Notes: generated by a model from the letters alone, not told the origin. DNA of 64,000 nucleotides from Aureimonas altamirensis (GCF_001463885.1 NZ_BBWQ01000002.1:62001-126000); one strand, 5' to 3'; shown: positions 16,571 to 26,900, counted from the first letter of the stretch. Program-made: numbers and translations.

Positions 16571-18067
16571 ATGAGCAGCATCGGCCATTTCATCAACGGC
16601 GCCCGCGTTGCCGGTACATCCGGCCGCAGCGCCGACGTGTTCAACCCGTCGACCGGGCAGGTGAGCGCGCAGCTTTCCCTGGCCAACGCCGCTGACCTGC
16701 AGGCCGCCGTGGATGCCGCCAAGGCCGCTCAGCCGGCCTGGGCCGCAACCAACCCGCAGCGCCGCGCCCGTGTCTTCATGAAGTACGTTCAGCTTCTGAA
16801 CGACAACATGCAGGAACTAGCCGAGCTTCTTTCAGCCGAGCACGGCAAGACCGTTGAAGATTCCAAGGGCGACATCCAGCGCGGGCTGGAAGTGTGCGAA
16901 TTCGTCATCGGTATCCCGCACCTCCAGAAGGGCGAGTATACCGAGGGCGCAGGCCCGGGCATCGACATGTTTTCCATGCGCCAGCCGGTGGGTATCGGTG
17001 CCGGCATCACGCCGTTCAACTTTCCGGCCATGATCCCGATGTGGATGTTCGCGCCGGCCATCGCCGCAGGCAACGCCTTCATCCTGAAGCCATCCGAGCG
17101 CGACCCGTCGGTTCCGATGCGCCTTGCCGAACTGATGATCGAGGCGGGGCTGCCCAAGGGCATCCTCAATGTCGTCAACGGCGACAAGGAAGCAGTGGAC
17201 CTCATCCTCCAGCATCCCGATATCGGCGCGGTATCCTTCGTCGGCTCCACGCCGATCGCCGCCTATGTCTATGGCGAGGCCGCGCGCTACGGCAAACGGG
17301 CGCAGACCTTCGGCGGCGCCAAGAACCACATGATCATCATGCCCGATGCGGATCTCGACCAGGCGGCCGACGCGTTGATCGGCGCGGGCTACGGCTCGGC
17401 CGGAGAGCGTTGCATGGCGATCTCCGTCGCCGTTCCGGTGGGGCAGGCAACGGCGGACGCGCTGATCGAGCGGCTGATTCCGCGCGTCGAGCAATTGAAG
17501 ATCGCCCCCTATACCGACGCCACCGCCGATTTCGGGCCGGTCGTGACGAAGGCGTCGCAGGAGAAGATCCTGAAGCTGATCGACACGGGTGTCGAAGAGG
17601 GCGCGAAGCTGCGCGTCGACGGGCGCGGGTTCAAGCTGCAGGGCTACGAAGACGGCTTCTATGTCGGCGCCTGCCTCTTCGACGAGGTGACGCCCGATAT
17701 GGACATCTACAAGCAGGAAATCTTCGGTCCGGTGCTGTCGGTCGTGCGTGCGGCCGACTACGAGTCCGCGCTGGCCCTGCCGATGAAGCACGAATACGGC
17801 AACGGCGTCGCCATCTACACCCGTGACGGCGATGCCGCCCGGGATTTTGCCGCCCGCATCAATGTCGGGATGATCGGCGTCAACGTGCCGATCCCCACGC
17901 CGCTCGCCTACCACTCCTTCGGCGGGTGGAAGCGGTCGTCCTTCGGCGATTTGAACCAGCACGGGCCGGATTCGATCAAGTTCTGGACCCGGACCAAAAC
18001 GGTGACGACGCGTTGGCCATCGGGCATCAAGTCCGGCGCGGAATTCTCCATGCCGGTCATGCGGTAA
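16571..18067 (+). CDS. mmsA: CoA-acylating methylmalonate-semialdehyde dehydrogenase
   Basis: A 498-residue aldehyde dehydrogenase. The N-terminus SSIGHFINGARVAGTSGRS and the MMSDH-typical block GITPFNFPAMIPMWMFAPAI identify the CoA-dependent subfamily; the catalytic cysteine is Cys281 in AGERCMAIS, and the C-terminus has FWTRTKTVTTRWPSG. It converts methylmalonate or malonate semialdehyde to propionyl- or acetyl-CoA in valine, thymine and inositol catabolism. Shine-Dalgarno GGAGGAG precedes the ATG. Usual partners (mmsB, iol genes) are not here. Confidence 0.93.
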   Translation: MSSIGHFINGARVAGTSGRSADVFNPSTGQVSAQLSLANAADLQAAVDAAKAAQPAWAATNPQRRARVFMKYVQLLNDNMQELAELLSAEHGKTVEDSKGDIQRGLEVCEFVIGIPHLQKGEYTEGAGPGIDMFSMRQPVGIGAGITPFNFPAMIPMWMFAPAIAAGNAFILKPSERDPSVPMRLAELMIEAGLPKGILNVVNGDKEAVDLILQHPDIGAVSFVGSTPIAAYVYGEAARYGKRAQTFGGAKNHMIIMPDADLDQAADALIGAGYGSAGERCMAISVAVPVGQATADALIERLIPRVEQLKIAPYTDATADFGPVVTKASQEKILKLIDTGVEEGAKLRVDGRGFKLQGYEDGFYVGACLFDEVTPDMDIYKQEIFGPVLSVVRAADYESALALPMKHEYGNGVAIYTRDGDAARDFAARINVGMIGVNVPIPTPLAYHSFGGWKRSSFGDLNQHGPDSIKFWTRTKTVTTRWPSGIKSGAEFSMPVMR

Positions 18068-18087
18068 CGCAGAGGCGGAAACAAAAA

Positions 18088-18120
18088 AAGGGGCGTCCCG
18101 GCCTGGCCGGGGCGCCCCTT
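18088..18120. terminator. Bidirectional intrinsic terminator between mmsA and icd
   Basis: AAGGGGCGTCCCGGCC (18088-18103) pairs with GGCCGGGGCGCCCCTT (18105-18120) with one G-T wobble. A run of A precedes it (18083-18089), giving a T-run for transcripts from icd on the minus strand, and TT plus TTT follow for mmsA. It separates two convergent genes. Confidence 0.85.
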
Positions 18121-18140
18121 GTCGTTTCAGGCGGCCTTGG

Positions 18141-19355
18141 TCAGGCAGCCATCGCCTTGGCGAGGTTTTCGTCGATCTTGTCCAGGAAGCCTGCCGTGGA
18201 CAGCCAGGGCTGATCCGGACCGATCAGCAGCGCCAGGTCCTTGGTCATGTGGCCGGCTTCCACGGTCTGGACGCAGACGCGCTCGAGCGTTTCGGCAAAG
18301 GTCTTCAGCTCGGCATTGTCGTCCAGCTTGGCGCGATGCGCGAGGCCGCGCGTCCAGGCGAAGATCGATGCGATCGAGTTGGTCGACGTCTCCTGCCCCT
18401 TCTGGTGCTGGCGGTAGTGGCGCGTGACGGTGCCGTGCGCGGCTTCCGCTTCCACCGTCTTGCCGTCCGGCGTCATCAGAACCGAGGTCATCAGGCCGAG
18501 CGAGCCGAAACCCTGCGCCACGATGTCGGACTGCACGTCGCCATCGTAGTTCTTGCAGGCCCAGACATAGCCGCCCGACCACTTGAGCGCCGAGGCGACC
18601 ATGTCGTCGATCAGGCGATGCTCGTACCAGATCTTCCGCTTCTCGAACTCGGCCTTGAACTCGGCTTCGTAGACTTCCTGGAAGATGTCCTTGAAGCGCC
18701 CGTCATAGGCCTTGAGGATGGTGTTCTTGGTGGACAGGTAGACCGGATAGTTGCGCATCAGGCCGTAGTTCAGCGAGGCACGCGCGAAATCGCGGATCGA
18801 ATCATCCAGATTGTACATGGCCAGCGCGACGCCGGAGGAGGGCGCCTTGAACACCTCGTGCTCGATCGTCTCGCCGTCGTCACCGACGAACTTGATCGTC
18901 AGCGTGCCCGAGCCGGGAAACTTGAAGTCGGTGGCGCGGTACTGGTCGCCATAGGCATGGCGGCCGACGACGATGGGCTGCGTCCAGCCCGGAACCAGGC
19001 GGGGCACGTTCTTCATGATGATCGGCTCGCGGAAGATCACGCCGCCCAGGATGTTGCGGATCGTGCCGTTGGGCGAACGCCACATCTTCTTGAGGCTGAA
19101 TTCTTCCACACGCGCCTCGTCAGGCGTGATCGTGGCGCATTTGACGCCGACACCATGCTTCTTGATGGCGTTCGCCGCGTCGACGGTGACCTGATCGTTG
19201 GTGGCGTCACGGTTCTCGACCGAGAGATCATAATACTCCAGGTCGATATCGAGATAGGGGTGGATCAACTTGTCCTTGATGAAGTGCCAGATGATCCGTG
19301 TCATCTCGTCGCCGTCGAGTTCGACGACCGGGTTCGCAACCTTGATTTTCGCCAT
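18141..19355 (-). CDS. icd: NADP-dependent isocitrate dehydrogenase (eukaryote-like type)
   Basis: A 404-residue homodimeric isocitrate dehydrogenase of the alphaproteobacterial/eukaryotic subgroup, opening [20 protein letters not shown]. The substrate loop [14 protein letters not shown] element is seen as [14 protein letters not shown], and the Mg site as [13 protein letters not shown] with NYDGDVQSD. It makes 2-oxoglutarate and NADPH in the TCA cycle. I chose the second of two in-frame ATGs (19355), ten bases after GGAGG; the first (19364) is too close to that site. The gene order icd-trmJ-murI is a Hyphomicrobiales trait. Confidence 0.95.
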   Translation of the reverse strand: MAKIKVANPVVELDGDEMTRIIWHFIKDKLIHPYLDIDLEYYDLSVENRDATNDQVTVDAANAIKKHGVGVKCATITPDEARVEEFSLKKMWRSPNGTIRNILGGVIFREPIIMKNVPRLVPGWTQPIVVGRHAYGDQYRATDFKFPGSGTLTIKFVGDDGETIEHEVFKAPSSGVALAMYNLDDSIRDFARASLNYGLMRNYPVYLSTKNTILKAYDGRFKDIFQEVYEAEFKAEFEKRKIWYEHRLIDDMVASALKWSGGYVWACKNYDGDVQSDIVAQGFGSLGLMTSVLMTPDGKTVEAEAAHGTVTRHYRQHQKGQETSTNSIASIFAWTRGLAHRAKLDDNAELKTFAETLERVCVQTVEAGHMTKDLALLIGPDQPWLSTAGFLDKIDENLAKAMAA

Positions 19356-19522
19356 CGATGCCATTCCTCCGGTTGGATGCGGCCGTGCCTTGGGCGGCAG
19401 GCGGCCGGGAAGCGTCGGGGCGGCTATAGCAAGAAGCTTCGCATGTGCAAAGCAAGGCGGCGCTTTTCCGTTGCGTCGCGACAGGCTATCAGGCGGCGTC
19501 GTGGATGTATGAAGAGGTCGAC

Positions 19523-20290
19523 GTGGCTGGAACCGACAGGACGGTCGAGACGATGAGCGGTGGGCCGGCGATCGTGCTGGTAGAGCCGCAACTGGGCGAG
19601 AATATCGGCATGGTCGCGCGGGCCATGGCCAATTTCGGGTTGTCCGACCTGCGGATCGTCAACCCTCGGGACGGCTGGCCCAATGAAAAGGCGGTCGCTG
19701 CTGCCTCCAGGGCGGATCATGTGATCGAGGCGGCGCGCATCTTTGCGACGGTGCAGGAGGCGGTCGCCGATCTCACCTATGTCGCCGCGACGACGGCGCG
19801 CCCCCGCTATTCCACCAAGCCGGTGCGGGGCCCGGACGAGGCGTCCGCGCAGATGCGCCTGCGGGTCGAGGCCGGGCAGGGCTGCGGCATCCTATTCGGC
19901 CGGGAGCGCTTTGGCCTTTCCAACGAAGAGGTGGACCTGGCGGACGAGATCGTCACCTTTCCCGTCAACCCGGCCTTCGCCTCGCTGAACATCGCCCAGG
20001 CGGTCCTGCTGATGAGCTACGAGTGGATGCGCTCGGGCAATCCGTTCGAGGGGCGGCCGCGCTTCTACGCACCGGACCTCAGCCCGGCCCCCAAGGACGA
20101 TCTCTACCGCCTGTTCGACCATCTGGAAGACGCGCTGGAGACGACGGGATACTTCTTTCCGCCCGAAAAGCGTGACGTGATGGTGCACAATCTGCGCACC
20201 ATGCTGACGCGCGCAGCCTTCACCGAACCGGAGATCCGGGCGTTGCGCGGCGTCATCCGCGCGCTGCAGAAAGGCGCCCCGCAAGCATGA
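19523..20290 (+). CDS. trmJ: tRNA (cytidine/uridine-2'-O)-methyltransferase TrmJ
   Basis: A 255-residue SPOUT methyltransferase. The N-terminal signature is [20 protein letters not shown] and the AdoMet knot is formed by [18 protein letters not shown] and [20 protein letters not shown]. TrmJ methylates the 2'-O of nucleotide 32 in tRNA anticodon loops. The GTG at 19523 is preferred because AGAGG lies five bases before it; ATGs at 19505 and 19553 are alternatives. Its stop overlaps the murI start (ATGA). Confidence 0.9.
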   Translation: MAGTDRTVETMSGGPAIVLVEPQLGENIGMVARAMANFGLSDLRIVNPRDGWPNEKAVAAASRADHVIEAARIFATVQEAVADLTYVAATTARPRYSTKPVRGPDEASAQMRLRVEAGQGCGILFGRERFGLSNEEVDLADEIVTFPVNPAFASLNIAQAVLLMSYEWMRSGNPFEGRPRFYAPDLSPAPKDDLYRLFDHLEDALETTGYFFPPEKRDVMVHNLRTMLTRAAFTEPEIRALRGVIRALQKGAPQA

Positions 20291-21072
20291 GCGAAAAGCC
20301 CATCCTGGTTTTCGACAGCGGCATCGGCGGGCTGTCGGTCCTGCGGGAGCTGCGGGCACGCATGCCCGACCGGCGCTATGTCTACATCGCCGACGACGCC
20401 GGCTTTCCCTATGGCGACTGGGAAGAGGCGGCGTTGCTGGACCGCATCGTCGGCATGTTCGCCGGCCTTCTTGCCACGCATGATCCGGCTCTGGTCGTCA
20501 TTGCGTGCGGCACCGCCTCGACGCTGGTCCTGCCCGAGTTGCGGGCGCGCTTCGATGTTCCGTTCGTGGGGACGGTCCCCGCCATCAAGCCCGCGGCGGA
20601 ACAGACGCGCTCCGGCCTCATAAGCGTTCTGGCCACGCCGGGCACCGTACGGCGAGACTATACGCGCGGCCTCATCGACAGCTTCGCCCGCGACTGCGAG
20701 GTGCAACTGGTCGGATCGCCCCGGCTGGCCGCCATGGCCGAGGCGCATATGCGCGGCGACCGGGCCCAGCCGGACCTGTTGCTGGCCGAGATAGCCCCGT
20801 GCTTCGTCGAACGCGACACGCGGAAAACCGACATCGTCGTCCTGGCCTGCACCCACTATCCGTTTCTGGTGGGCGCGTTCCGCAAGGTGGCTCCGTGGCC
20901 GGTCGACTGGCTCGATCCGGCCGAGGCGATCGCCCGGCAGGCCGAGCGGCTGATGGCCGACACGCCATCCACCCTGCCGGAAGGGTTCGACCGCGCCGTG
21001 TTCACGGCGGGACAGCCGGTCTATGCCGTACGCCGGCTTGTCCACGGCTTCGGGCTCACCGCCGCAGGCTGA
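20287..21072 (+). CDS. murI: Glutamate racemase
   Basis: A 261-residue Asp/Glu racemase. The two catalytic cysteines are Cys74 ([15 protein letters not shown]) and Cys188 (LACTHYPFL), and the N-terminal [15 protein letters not shown] is canonical. It supplies D-glutamate for peptidoglycan in the cytoplasm. It overlaps trmJ by four bases at the start and runs 17 bases into the convergent secreted-protein gene at its end. With Dat in the same window, there are two routes to D-glutamate. Confidence 0.95.
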   Translation: MSEKPILVFDSGIGGLSVLRELRARMPDRRYVYIADDAGFPYGDWEEAALLDRIVGMFAGLLATHDPALVVIACGTASTLVLPELRARFDVPFVGTVPAIKPAAEQTRSGLISVLATPGTVRRDYTRGLIDSFARDCEVQLVGSPRLAAMAEAHMRGDRAQPDLLLAEIAPCFVERDTRKTDIVVLACTHYPFLVGAFRKVAPWPVDWLDPAEAIARQAERLMADTPSTLPEGFDRAVFTAGQPVYAVRRLVHGFGLTAAG

Positions 21073-21556
21073 TCGCCGATGTCTGGGCGGATCGGCCGTC
21101 GATCCGGTCGGTGACCACCATGGACAGGCCGCCATCGCCGGCATTGGTGATGGTCATCGTGGCATTGCGGTCGCCGTAGATCGGCTTTGCGTACGTGACG
21201 GCAAGGGTGAGGGCATTGCCGCTCAGCCGCCCGTTGGACAATTGCGCCGGGCCTGTGGTGGAGGCGTCGTATGTTCCGGAGAAACGGTCGGTCGCAGGGT
21301 CGTAGCGGATCGTTGCGGCAACCGGACGGGTAAAGATCACGGCGGCGCGGCAGCTGCCCTTGATGGACAATGCGTTCGGGCCCGAAAGCGAGCCGGTCAG
21401 CCTGCAGGTGACCTTGCGCGGCTGCGGGTCGACGTCGCGCTGGATCGTGCCGCCGCCGCTGAAGCGCCCCTCGAAGCGCTGGAGGAAGGCCGCATCGGCC
21501 AGCGCCGGGCCGGCGGCGATGCACCAGACGGCCAATGTCACCAGGGTTCGGTTCAT
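21056..21556 (-). CDS. Secreted hypothetical protein
   Basis: A 166-residue protein with a signal peptide (about residues 1-21, ending ALADA). The mature part is beta-rich with many Ser/Thr/Gly and two cysteines (VTCRLTG, KGSCRAA) spaced about 17 apart, suggesting a small disulfide-bonded periplasmic beta protein. Features such as [14 protein letters not shown] and [14 protein letters not shown] recur, from memory, in uncharacterised rhizobial proteins next to murI, but I cannot name a family. It overlaps the end of murI by 17 bases head-on; there is no terminator between them. Confidence 0.75.
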   Translation of the reverse strand: MNRTLVTLAVWCIAAGPALADAAFLQRFEGRFSGGGTIQRDVDPQPRKVTCRLTGSLSGPNALSIKGSCRAAVIFTRPVAATIRYDPATDRFSGTYDASTTGPAQLSNGRLSGNALTLAVTYAKPIYGDRNATMTITNAGDGGLSMVVTDRIDGRSAQTSAISLRR

Positions 21557-21654
21557 GGCGGTTCCCCTTCGTGGCGGGTTTCCCTTACGGGAACGGAAGG
21601 GATGCCTCGGCGTTTCGGTTGCATCAATGAACGCATCAATGTGGAAAGCGGTCC

Positions 21655-21837
21655 ATGGATCTTCTGCGCATCATCATCGCAATCTTCATTCCCCCTCTTG
21701 CCGTCTTCCTCACCACCGGTCTCGGAAAGCATTTCTGGGTGAATCTGATACTCACTCTGCTCGGCTACATTCCGGGCGTCGTCCATGCGGTCTGGTTCAT
21801 CTCGCGCCGTTCCGGCGAGCGTCAGCACCTGGGTTGA
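21655..21837 (+). CDS. Pmp3/YqaE-family small hydrophobic protein
   Basis: A 60-residue protein of two membrane helices (LLRIIIAIFIPPLAVFLTTG and FWVNLILTLLGYIPGVVHAV), matching the Pmp3/UPF0057 pattern with its PPLAVFL and LTLLGYIPGVVHA motifs. Eukaryotic and bacterial homologues respond to salt or membrane stress and affect membrane potential. It is monocistronic: a strong terminator follows within 35 bases. Confidence 0.9.
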   Translation: MDLLRIIIAIFIPPLAVFLTTGLGKHFWVNLILTLLGYIPGVVHAVWFISRRSGERQHLG

Positions 21838-21871
21838 CGCTTCGGCCCTGCTCGTTTAAGGAAGCGTTCAT

Positions 21872-21901
21872 CGGCGGGCCGCAAGGTCCGCCGGTTTTTT
21901 T
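21872..21901 (+). terminator. Intrinsic terminator after the Pmp3-like gene
   Basis: CGGCGGGCC (21872-21880) and GGTCCGCCG (21885-21893) form a 9-bp stem with one G-T wobble and a GCAA tetraloop, followed by a run of seven T. It isolates the rpsD leader from upstream transcription. Confidence 0.9.
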
Positions 21902-21970
21902 ACGTGTCCCGTGAACGGCCCTAGGCCGCTCTGTCGGCCCGCAATGCGGGCAAAGGAGGGCGCGTTTCCT

Positions 21971-22004
21971 GAGCCCGGCGAATGGTTCGTCCGGGCGAAC
22001 GCTC
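21971..22004 (+). promoter_or_regulatory. Structured rpsD leader, possible pseudoknot
   Basis: GTTCG (21985-21989) and CGAAC (21996-22000) make a hairpin whose loop contains CCGGG (21991-21995). CCCGG at 21974-21978 is complementary to that loop, allowing an H-type pseudoknot, and GAGC (21971-21974) can alternatively pair with GCTC (22001-22004), next to the Shine-Dalgarno AGGGA (22006-22010). S4 autoregulates through a pseudoknot in the enteric alpha operon, so an S4-binding leader is a fair hypothesis. An upstream GCCCGC-AAT-GCGGGC hairpin lies at about 21935-21949. Confidence 0.4.
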
Positions 22005-22016
22005 TAGGGAAATGCG

Positions 22017-22634
22017 ATGAGCAAGCGCGAATCCGCGAAATACAAGATCGACCGACGCCTTGGTGAAAACATCTGGGGTCGTCCGAAGTCTCCGGTCAAC
22101 CGCCGCCAGTACGGCCCGGGCCAGCATGGCCAGCGCCGCAAGTCCAAACTTTCCGACTTCGGCACGCAGCTGCGCGCCAAGCAGAAGCTGAAGGGCTATT
22201 ATGGCGACGTCTCCGAGAAGCAGTTCCGCCGCATCTATGAAGAGGCTGCCCGCCGTCGTGGCGACACCTCCGAAAACCTGATCGGTCTTCTGGAGTCCCG
22301 TCTGGACGCCATCGTCTATCGCTCGAAGTTCGTGCCGACGATCTTTGCCGCACGGCAGTTCGTCAACCACGGCCATGTCAGCGTCAACGGCGTGCGTACC
22401 AATATCGGCTCGTACCGCTGCAAGCCGGGCGATGTCATCGAAGTGCGCCAGAAGTCCAAGCAGCTCGTCGTCGTCCTCGAGTCGGTTCAGCTCGCAGAGC
22501 GCGACGTGCCGGACTACATCGAGGTCGATCACAACAAATTGGTCGCGACTTTCGCTCGCGTGCCGGGTCTCGGCGATGTGCCGTACCCGGTTCAGATGGA
22601 GCCGAACCTGGTCGTCGAGTTCTACTCGCGCTAA
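22017..22634 (+). CDS. rpsD: 30S ribosomal protein S4
   Basis: A 205-residue primary 16S rRNA-binding protein. [20 protein letters not shown] and the alphaproteobacterial insert [20 protein letters not shown] are typical; the S4 RNA-binding domain spans about residues 94-155 ([28 protein letters not shown]). It is transcribed alone between two terminators, with a structured leader that may mediate autoregulation. Confidence 0.97.
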   Translation: MSKRESAKYKIDRRLGENIWGRPKSPVNRRQYGPGQHGQRRKSKLSDFGTQLRAKQKLKGYYGDVSEKQFRRIYEEAARRRGDTSENLIGLLESRLDAIVYRSKFVPTIFAARQFVNHGHVSVNGVRTNIGSYRCKPGDVIEVRQKSKQLVVVLESVQLAERDVPDYIEVDHNKLVATFARVPGLGDVPYPVQMEPNLVVEFYSR

Positions 22635-22657
22635 GGAATCGGCAATCGCCAAACGGA

Positions 22658-22688
22658 AAGGGCCGTCCTTCGGGGCGGCCCTTTTTCC
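22658..22688 (+). terminator. Intrinsic terminator after rpsD
   Basis: AAAGGGCCGTCC (22658-22669), a TTCG tetraloop and GGGCGGCCCTTT (22674-22685) form a 12-bp stem with one wobble, followed by a T-run. A textbook strong terminator. Confidence 0.95.
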
Positions 22689-22828
22689 TTTAAAGTTAGT
22701 CCTGAGATAGACCGATGGTTGTGGTATCAATTCCACAACTTTGGATGTAAGTTGGCGGCACAGTCACCACGACCGAAGCCCGCGTTCCTTTGTCCAGTCT
22801 CTCCGGCCGTAATTCATCTCTCCACGAC

Positions 22829-24757
22829 ATGATCCAGGCCGATCGCCTGACAGCGGTCCGACGCGGCCTGCGGCGTGCCATCCCGGTCAACGGCATTCTC
22901 GGTCTGGCCGTCCTTGCCGTCGCTTATCGGGGCGGTCTCCCGGCACTGGGCCTCGCGTGGTTCGCCGCCTCGCTGACCGTCAATGTCGCGCGCTACGTTT
23001 TGAGCCGCATGCCGGTCTGGCCCCTCGACGTAAACGAGCCGGGGTCCGTCGCCTGGCACCTGATGATGCATCGTTTCGCTGCATTCTCGTCCGGCATCGT
23101 GTGGGCGCTGGTCGCCCTGCTTTCATCCGGCTTCACGACGCCGGACTCGATCTTCTACCTGAGCGTCCTGTGCGGCATCACCGCCGGTGCGATAACGCAT
23201 GGCGCGTCCTATTCTCCGGTGCCGACCCTTTTCATTACCCCGCCACTCGTGGTGGTCATCGGCTGTCTCCTTTGGCAGGGCGACTTCAATGCCGTCCTGC
23301 TGGGTATCACCGTTACGATCTACCTGATCGCGCTGCTGCTTGCGGCGCGGGAGGGCGATCTTGCCTTTCGCGACTTTTCAAGGTTGACGCACGAGGCGCG
23401 CGAGATGGCCCAGTCGCTCGAGATCGCCAATGCGAGTTCCGACGCCAACGCCCGAGAAATGCTCCATCGCGCGACGCATGATGCGCTGACCGGGCTTCTG
23501 AACCGCAGCGGCATCCTGCGCAGCCTGGAGGCCGCACTGCAGGCATCGAGCCGGCCCGTGTGTCTGATGTTGCTTGATCTGGATGACTTCAAGGCCGTCA
23601 ATGACGTCTTCGGCCATGCGACAGGCGACCGGGTGCTGCAGAAGGTGGCGCGGCGACTGTATGAATCCACGCCGGCCGGCACATCCATCGCCCGGCTGGG
23701 CGGCGATGAATTCGCCCTGCTGCTGGAACTCGACGATGAAAGGCAGGAGCCGGTCGAGGCGCTGGCGTCCCGTATCCTGTCCACCGTATCGGCACCTTTC
23801 GAAACCTTCGAGTCCAGCCGCGTCAGCGGCAGCGTCGGCATCTGCATTGCCGCAGAGGGCAGCGTCGGGGAGTTGCTCGCACGGGCCGATGCGGCGCTGT
23901 ATGCCGCCAAATCCGCCGGAAAGAACCGCCATGCCGTGTTCGACGGTTCTCTCCAGAAGCGCATCGAACTGGAGCGCGATCTGGAGCGCGACTTGGGCGA
24001 TGCACTGGAGAAGCCGGCGGTCGAGGTCTGGTTCCAGCCCATCTACCATCGCTCGGGTCGCCTCGACACGCTCGAAGCCCTGTTGCGCTGGACGCATCCG
24101 GTGCATGGACCGATCAATCCTGCGCTGATCGTCCGGACGGCCGGTCGGATCGGGCAGGCGGAAAACCTGTTCTGCCGGGTGGTCGACAACGCGTTGTCGA
24201 TGCTGCTCCAACTGGATCAGCTAGGTGCAAATACGGTCCGGGTCGCCGTCAATCTGTCCCCGCGTGAGGCCGCCAAGATTCCGGCCGACGAGATCCTTCT
24301 GGAGCTCTGCGCGCGCAGGGGGGTGGCGCCCGACAGGATCGAGGTCGAGATCACGGAGGAAACCGCGCTCGACCTGAACGTGATCCAGAGCCGGCTGATG
24401 CCGTTGTCCACGGCCGGTGTGCGCATCGTCATCGACGATTTCGGCGAGGGCTATGCGTCGCTTCAGTCGATTCGCTACCTGCGGGTCAGCCGTCTGAAGA
24501 TCGACCGCAGCTTCGCAGCCGACCTCGGCACGGGCGAGAGTGTCGTGCGCCTGCTGCGCGCGCTGGTGGGGCTTGGTCACGCGCTGGACATGGAAGTCGT
24601 CGCCGAAGGGGTGGAAAGCGCCGAGGCAGCCCGCACGCTTGCCGATATCGGCTGCGATTACCTGCAAGGCTACTACCTGTCGCGTCCGATGACGGCCAGT
24701 GCCGTCATGAAACTGCCCTTTGAAACAGGGGCGGGGTTCCGTTCCGACACGGCCTGA
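22829..24757 (+). CDS. Membrane-bound GGDEF-EAL cyclic-di-GMP protein
   Basis: A 642-residue protein. About six membrane segments fill residues 15-180, without a recognised MASE or sensor domain. A diguanylate cyclase domain follows with intact GGDEF at 291-295, then a phosphodiesterase domain with EAL at 416-418. EAL catalytic landmarks are present ([41 protein letters not shown]), so phosphodiesterase activity is plausible; the protein may be bifunctional. The start is uncertain: ATG at 22829 or TTG at 22790, neither with a good ribosome site. It stands alone between rpsD and ttcA. Confidence 0.88.
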   Translation: MIQADRLTAVRRGLRRAIPVNGILGLAVLAVAYRGGLPALGLAWFAASLTVNVARYVLSRMPVWPLDVNEPGSVAWHLMMHRFAAFSSGIVWALVALLSSGFTTPDSIFYLSVLCGITAGAITHGASYSPVPTLFITPPLVVVIGCLLWQGDFNAVLLGITVTIYLIALLLAAREGDLAFRDFSRLTHEAREMAQSLEIANASSDANAREMLHRATHDALTGLLNRSGILRSLEAALQASSRPVCLMLLDLDDFKAVNDVFGHATGDRVLQKVARRLYESTPAGTSIARLGGDEFALLLELDDERQEPVEALASRILSTVSAPFETFESSRVSGSVGICIAAEGSVGELLARADAALYAAKSAGKNRHAVFDGSLQKRIELERDLERDLGDALEKPAVEVWFQPIYHRSGRLDTLEALLRWTHPVHGPINPALIVRTAGRIGQAENLFCRVVDNALSMLLQLDQLGANTVRVAVNLSPREAAKIPADEILLELCARRGVAPDRIEVEITEETALDLNVIQSRLMPLSTAGVRIVIDDFGEGYASLQSIRYLRVSRLKIDRSFAADLGTGESVVRLLRALVGLGHALDMEVVAEGVESAEAARTLADIGCDYLQGYYLSRPMTASAVMKLPFETGAGFRSDTA

Positions 24758-24794
24758 CGTATTGCCTTGGCATGATCCCGGACGAGGGCCGAAC

Positions 24795-25655
24795 ATGCTG
24801 GACGAGGCTGGCGACACGCAGGACCTGACACAGGAAGGCGAGGGCGCGCACACGCTGTTCGAAGATGCGCCCGACAGCGTTTCCTTCCGCAAGCTTCGCA
24901 AGCGCCTGCTGCGCGAAGTGCGCGAAACCATGAGTGCGCACGCCATGGTGCGGCCAGGGGCGCGCTGGCTGGTGGGCATTTCCGGCGGCAAGGACTCCTA
25001 CACCTTGCTGTCCCTTCTGGTGGACCTGCAATGGCGCGGGTTGCTGCCCGTCGACATTCTTGCCTGCAACCTCGACCAGGGGCAGCCCGGCTTCCCCAAG
25101 CATGTCCTGCCGGATTTCCTCAAATCCAATGGCATCGCCCATCGGATCGAGTATCGCGACACCTATTCGGTGGTGAAGGCCAAGGTTCCCGCCGGAGGTA
25201 CCTATTGCGCCCTCTGCTCGCGGCTGCGACGCGGCAACCTCTACCGGATTGCCCGGGAGGAGGGCTGCGAAGCGCTGGTACTCGGCCATCACCGGGACGA
25301 CAGCCTGGAAACCTTCTTTCTCAACATGTTCCACGGTGGCAAACTGGCGGCCATGCCGGCCAAGCTGCTGAACGACGATGGCGACCTTCTGGTCCTGCGG
25401 CCGCTGATCGCCTCGTCCGAGGGCGATATCGCGCGCTTTGCCGCCGCCATGCGCTTCCCGATCATTCCCTGCGATCTCTGCGGCAGCCAGGATGGGCTGC
25501 AGCGCAACGCCATGAAGGCGTTCCTTGCCGACATGGAACGCAACAACCCCGGACGCAAGGACGTGATCGCCAAGGCGCTCGGCAACATCAGCCCGAGCCA
25601 CCTGCACGACGCGCGCCTGTTCGACTTTGCCGCCCTTATGCCGAAAGACCGATGA
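24795..25655 (+). CDS. ttcA: tRNA 2-thiocytidine(32) synthetase TtcA
   Basis: A 286-residue PP-loop ATPase. SGGKDS is at 63-68, and iron-sulfur cysteines are at Cys138 and Cys141 (TYCALCSRL) with a further [12 protein letters not shown]. TtcA thiolates cytidine 32 of tRNA using a [4Fe-4S] cluster. Interestingly, TrmJ, encoded 5 kb away, modifies the same nucleotide. I chose the ATG at 24795 ([10 protein letters not shown]); the frame is open upstream into the GGDEF gene. The stop overlaps a four-base ATGA with the next gene. Confidence 0.92.
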   Translation: MLDEAGDTQDLTQEGEGAHTLFEDAPDSVSFRKLRKRLLREVRETMSAHAMVRPGARWLVGISGGKDSYTLLSLLVDLQWRGLLPVDILACNLDQGQPGFPKHVLPDFLKSNGIAHRIEYRDTYSVVKAKVPAGGTYCALCSRLRRGNLYRIAREEGCEALVLGHHRDDSLETFFLNMFHGGKLAAMPAKLLNDDGDLLVLRPLIASSEGDIARFAAAMRFPIIPCDLCGSQDGLQRNAMKAFLADMERNNPGRKDVIAKALGNISPSHLHDARLFDFAALMPKDR

Positions 25656-25666
25656 AAGGAACGCTC

Positions 25667-26482
25667 GTGACGCAATTCGATACGGACAAGCTCGCAGACA
25701 TTCTCCGGCAGGCGGCGCGGTCCGAGATCATGCCCCGCTTTCGCCGGCTGTCCGCCGGCGATATCCGCGAGAAGACATCCGCCGTCGACCTTGTCACCGA
25801 GGCCGACGAAGCCGCGGAGCGCGCCATAGAGGCAGCGTGCCGGCAGGCATTTCCGGATGCGGCCTTCGTCGGGGAAGAGGGCGTGGCCGCAAACGCCGGC
25901 CTTATCGACAAGGTGGCCGGCGCCGACCTGGCCATCGTCGTCGATCCTATCGACGGGACAGCCAACTTCGCCAGTGGCGCGCCCATGTTCGGCGTCATGG
26001 CGGCGGTGGTGCGCAAGGGCGAAACGATTGCCGGCGTCATCTACGACCCGCTCGGCGACGATGCGATGGTGGGCGAAAAGGGCGGCGGCGTCTTCTTCAA
26101 GAGCGGCGACGAAGCGGCCAAACGCATGCAATATGCCGGGCCCGTGCCACTGGCCGATATGGTCGGGGCCGCGGCAACCAGCCAGCTTCCGCTGGAGCAG
26201 CGCAGGCGCACGCTGGCCGGTTTCGGGGAAACCCGCATCCTGTCCAGCTTCCGCAGCGCTGCGCAGGAGTATCGCCTCGCGCTGTCGGGTGCGCTCCACT
26301 ACCTCTATTACGTCAAGCTGATGCCGTGGGATCATCTGGCCGGAGCCATGATGTGCCAGGAAGCGGGGGCCTATGTGCGGCGGCTCGACGGGTCGGTCTA
26401 CCTGCCCGGACATGTCGCCGGCGGCCTTCTGGTGGCCCCGGACGAGGCCGGCTGGCACGATCTGCGCGCCGTCATCGGCTGA
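25667..26482 (+). CDS. Inositol-monophosphatase-family phosphatase
   Basis: A 271-residue Mg-dependent sugar phosphatase. Metal motifs are visible: AFVGEEGV (Glu), DPIDGTANF (Asp-x-x-Asp-Gly), and MPWDHLAGAMMCQEAGA. The fold covers histidinol-phosphatase, 3'-phosphoadenosine and inositol phosphatases, so the substrate is undetermined. I chose GTG at 25667 because AAAGGA lies seven bases before it; an ATG at 25652 overlapping the ttcA stop would add five residues. It is coupled to ttcA. Confidence 0.85.
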   Translation: MTQFDTDKLADILRQAARSEIMPRFRRLSAGDIREKTSAVDLVTEADEAAERAIEAACRQAFPDAAFVGEEGVAANAGLIDKVAGADLAIVVDPIDGTANFASGAPMFGVMAAVVRKGETIAGVIYDPLGDDAMVGEKGGGVFFKSGDEAAKRMQYAGPVPLADMVGAAATSQLPLEQRRRTLAGFGETRILSSFRSAAQEYRLALSGALHYLYYVKLMPWDHLAGAMMCQEAGAYVRRLDGSVYLPGHVAGGLLVAPDEAGWHDLRAVIG

Positions 26483-26495
26483 TTGCGGAATAAAA

Positions 26496-26525
26496 AAAGG
26501 GCGGGGCGCCGGCGCCCCGCCCTTT
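26496..26525. terminator. Bidirectional palindromic terminator
   Basis: AAAGGGCGGGGCGCC (26496-26510) followed at once by its exact complement GGCGCCCCGCCCTTT is a 30-base perfect palindrome. An A-run stands before it and TTTC after it, so it can end both the phosphatase transcript and the grxD transcript. Confidence 0.88.
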
Positions 26526-26552
26526 CTTCGATCGGTTTCGACGGCCCGCCGG

Positions 26553-26900
26553 TCAGGCGGTTGCCGCGCTCCGGTCCTCGGTCGCGATGCCCTTGTCGGC
26601 AAAAAACTGCTGCAGTTCGCCGGCCTGGAACATCTCCCGCAGGATATCGCAGCCGCCGACGAATTCGCCCTTCACATACACCTGCGGAATGGTCGGCCAG
26701 GAGCCGTATTCCTTGATGCCGTTGCGCAGCTCGTCGGATGAAAGGACGTTGACGCCCTTATAGTCCACGCCGAGATAATCGAGGATCTGCACCACCTGGC
26801 CGGAAAAGCCGCATTGCGGAAAGGCCGGCGTGCCTTTCATGAAGACGATCACGTCGTTCGTCTTCACCTCGTTGTCGATCCAGTCCTGAATTCCGCTCAT
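26553..26900 (-). CDS. grxD: Monothiol glutaredoxin Grx4
   Basis: A 115-residue CGFS-type glutaredoxin ([13 protein letters not shown] at about residue 30; [19 protein letters not shown] with the cis-Pro and GG glutathione site). It carries iron-sulfur clusters with BolA, whose gene is immediately upstream and overlaps by four bases. It ends the purine-operon run purL-bolA-grxD. Confidence 0.95.
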   Translation of the reverse strand: MSGIQDWIDNEVKTNDVIVFMKGTPAFPQCGFSGQVVQILDYLGVDYKGVNVLSSDELRNGIKEYGSWPTIPQVYVKGEFVGGCDILREMFQAGELQQFFADKGIATEDRSAATA

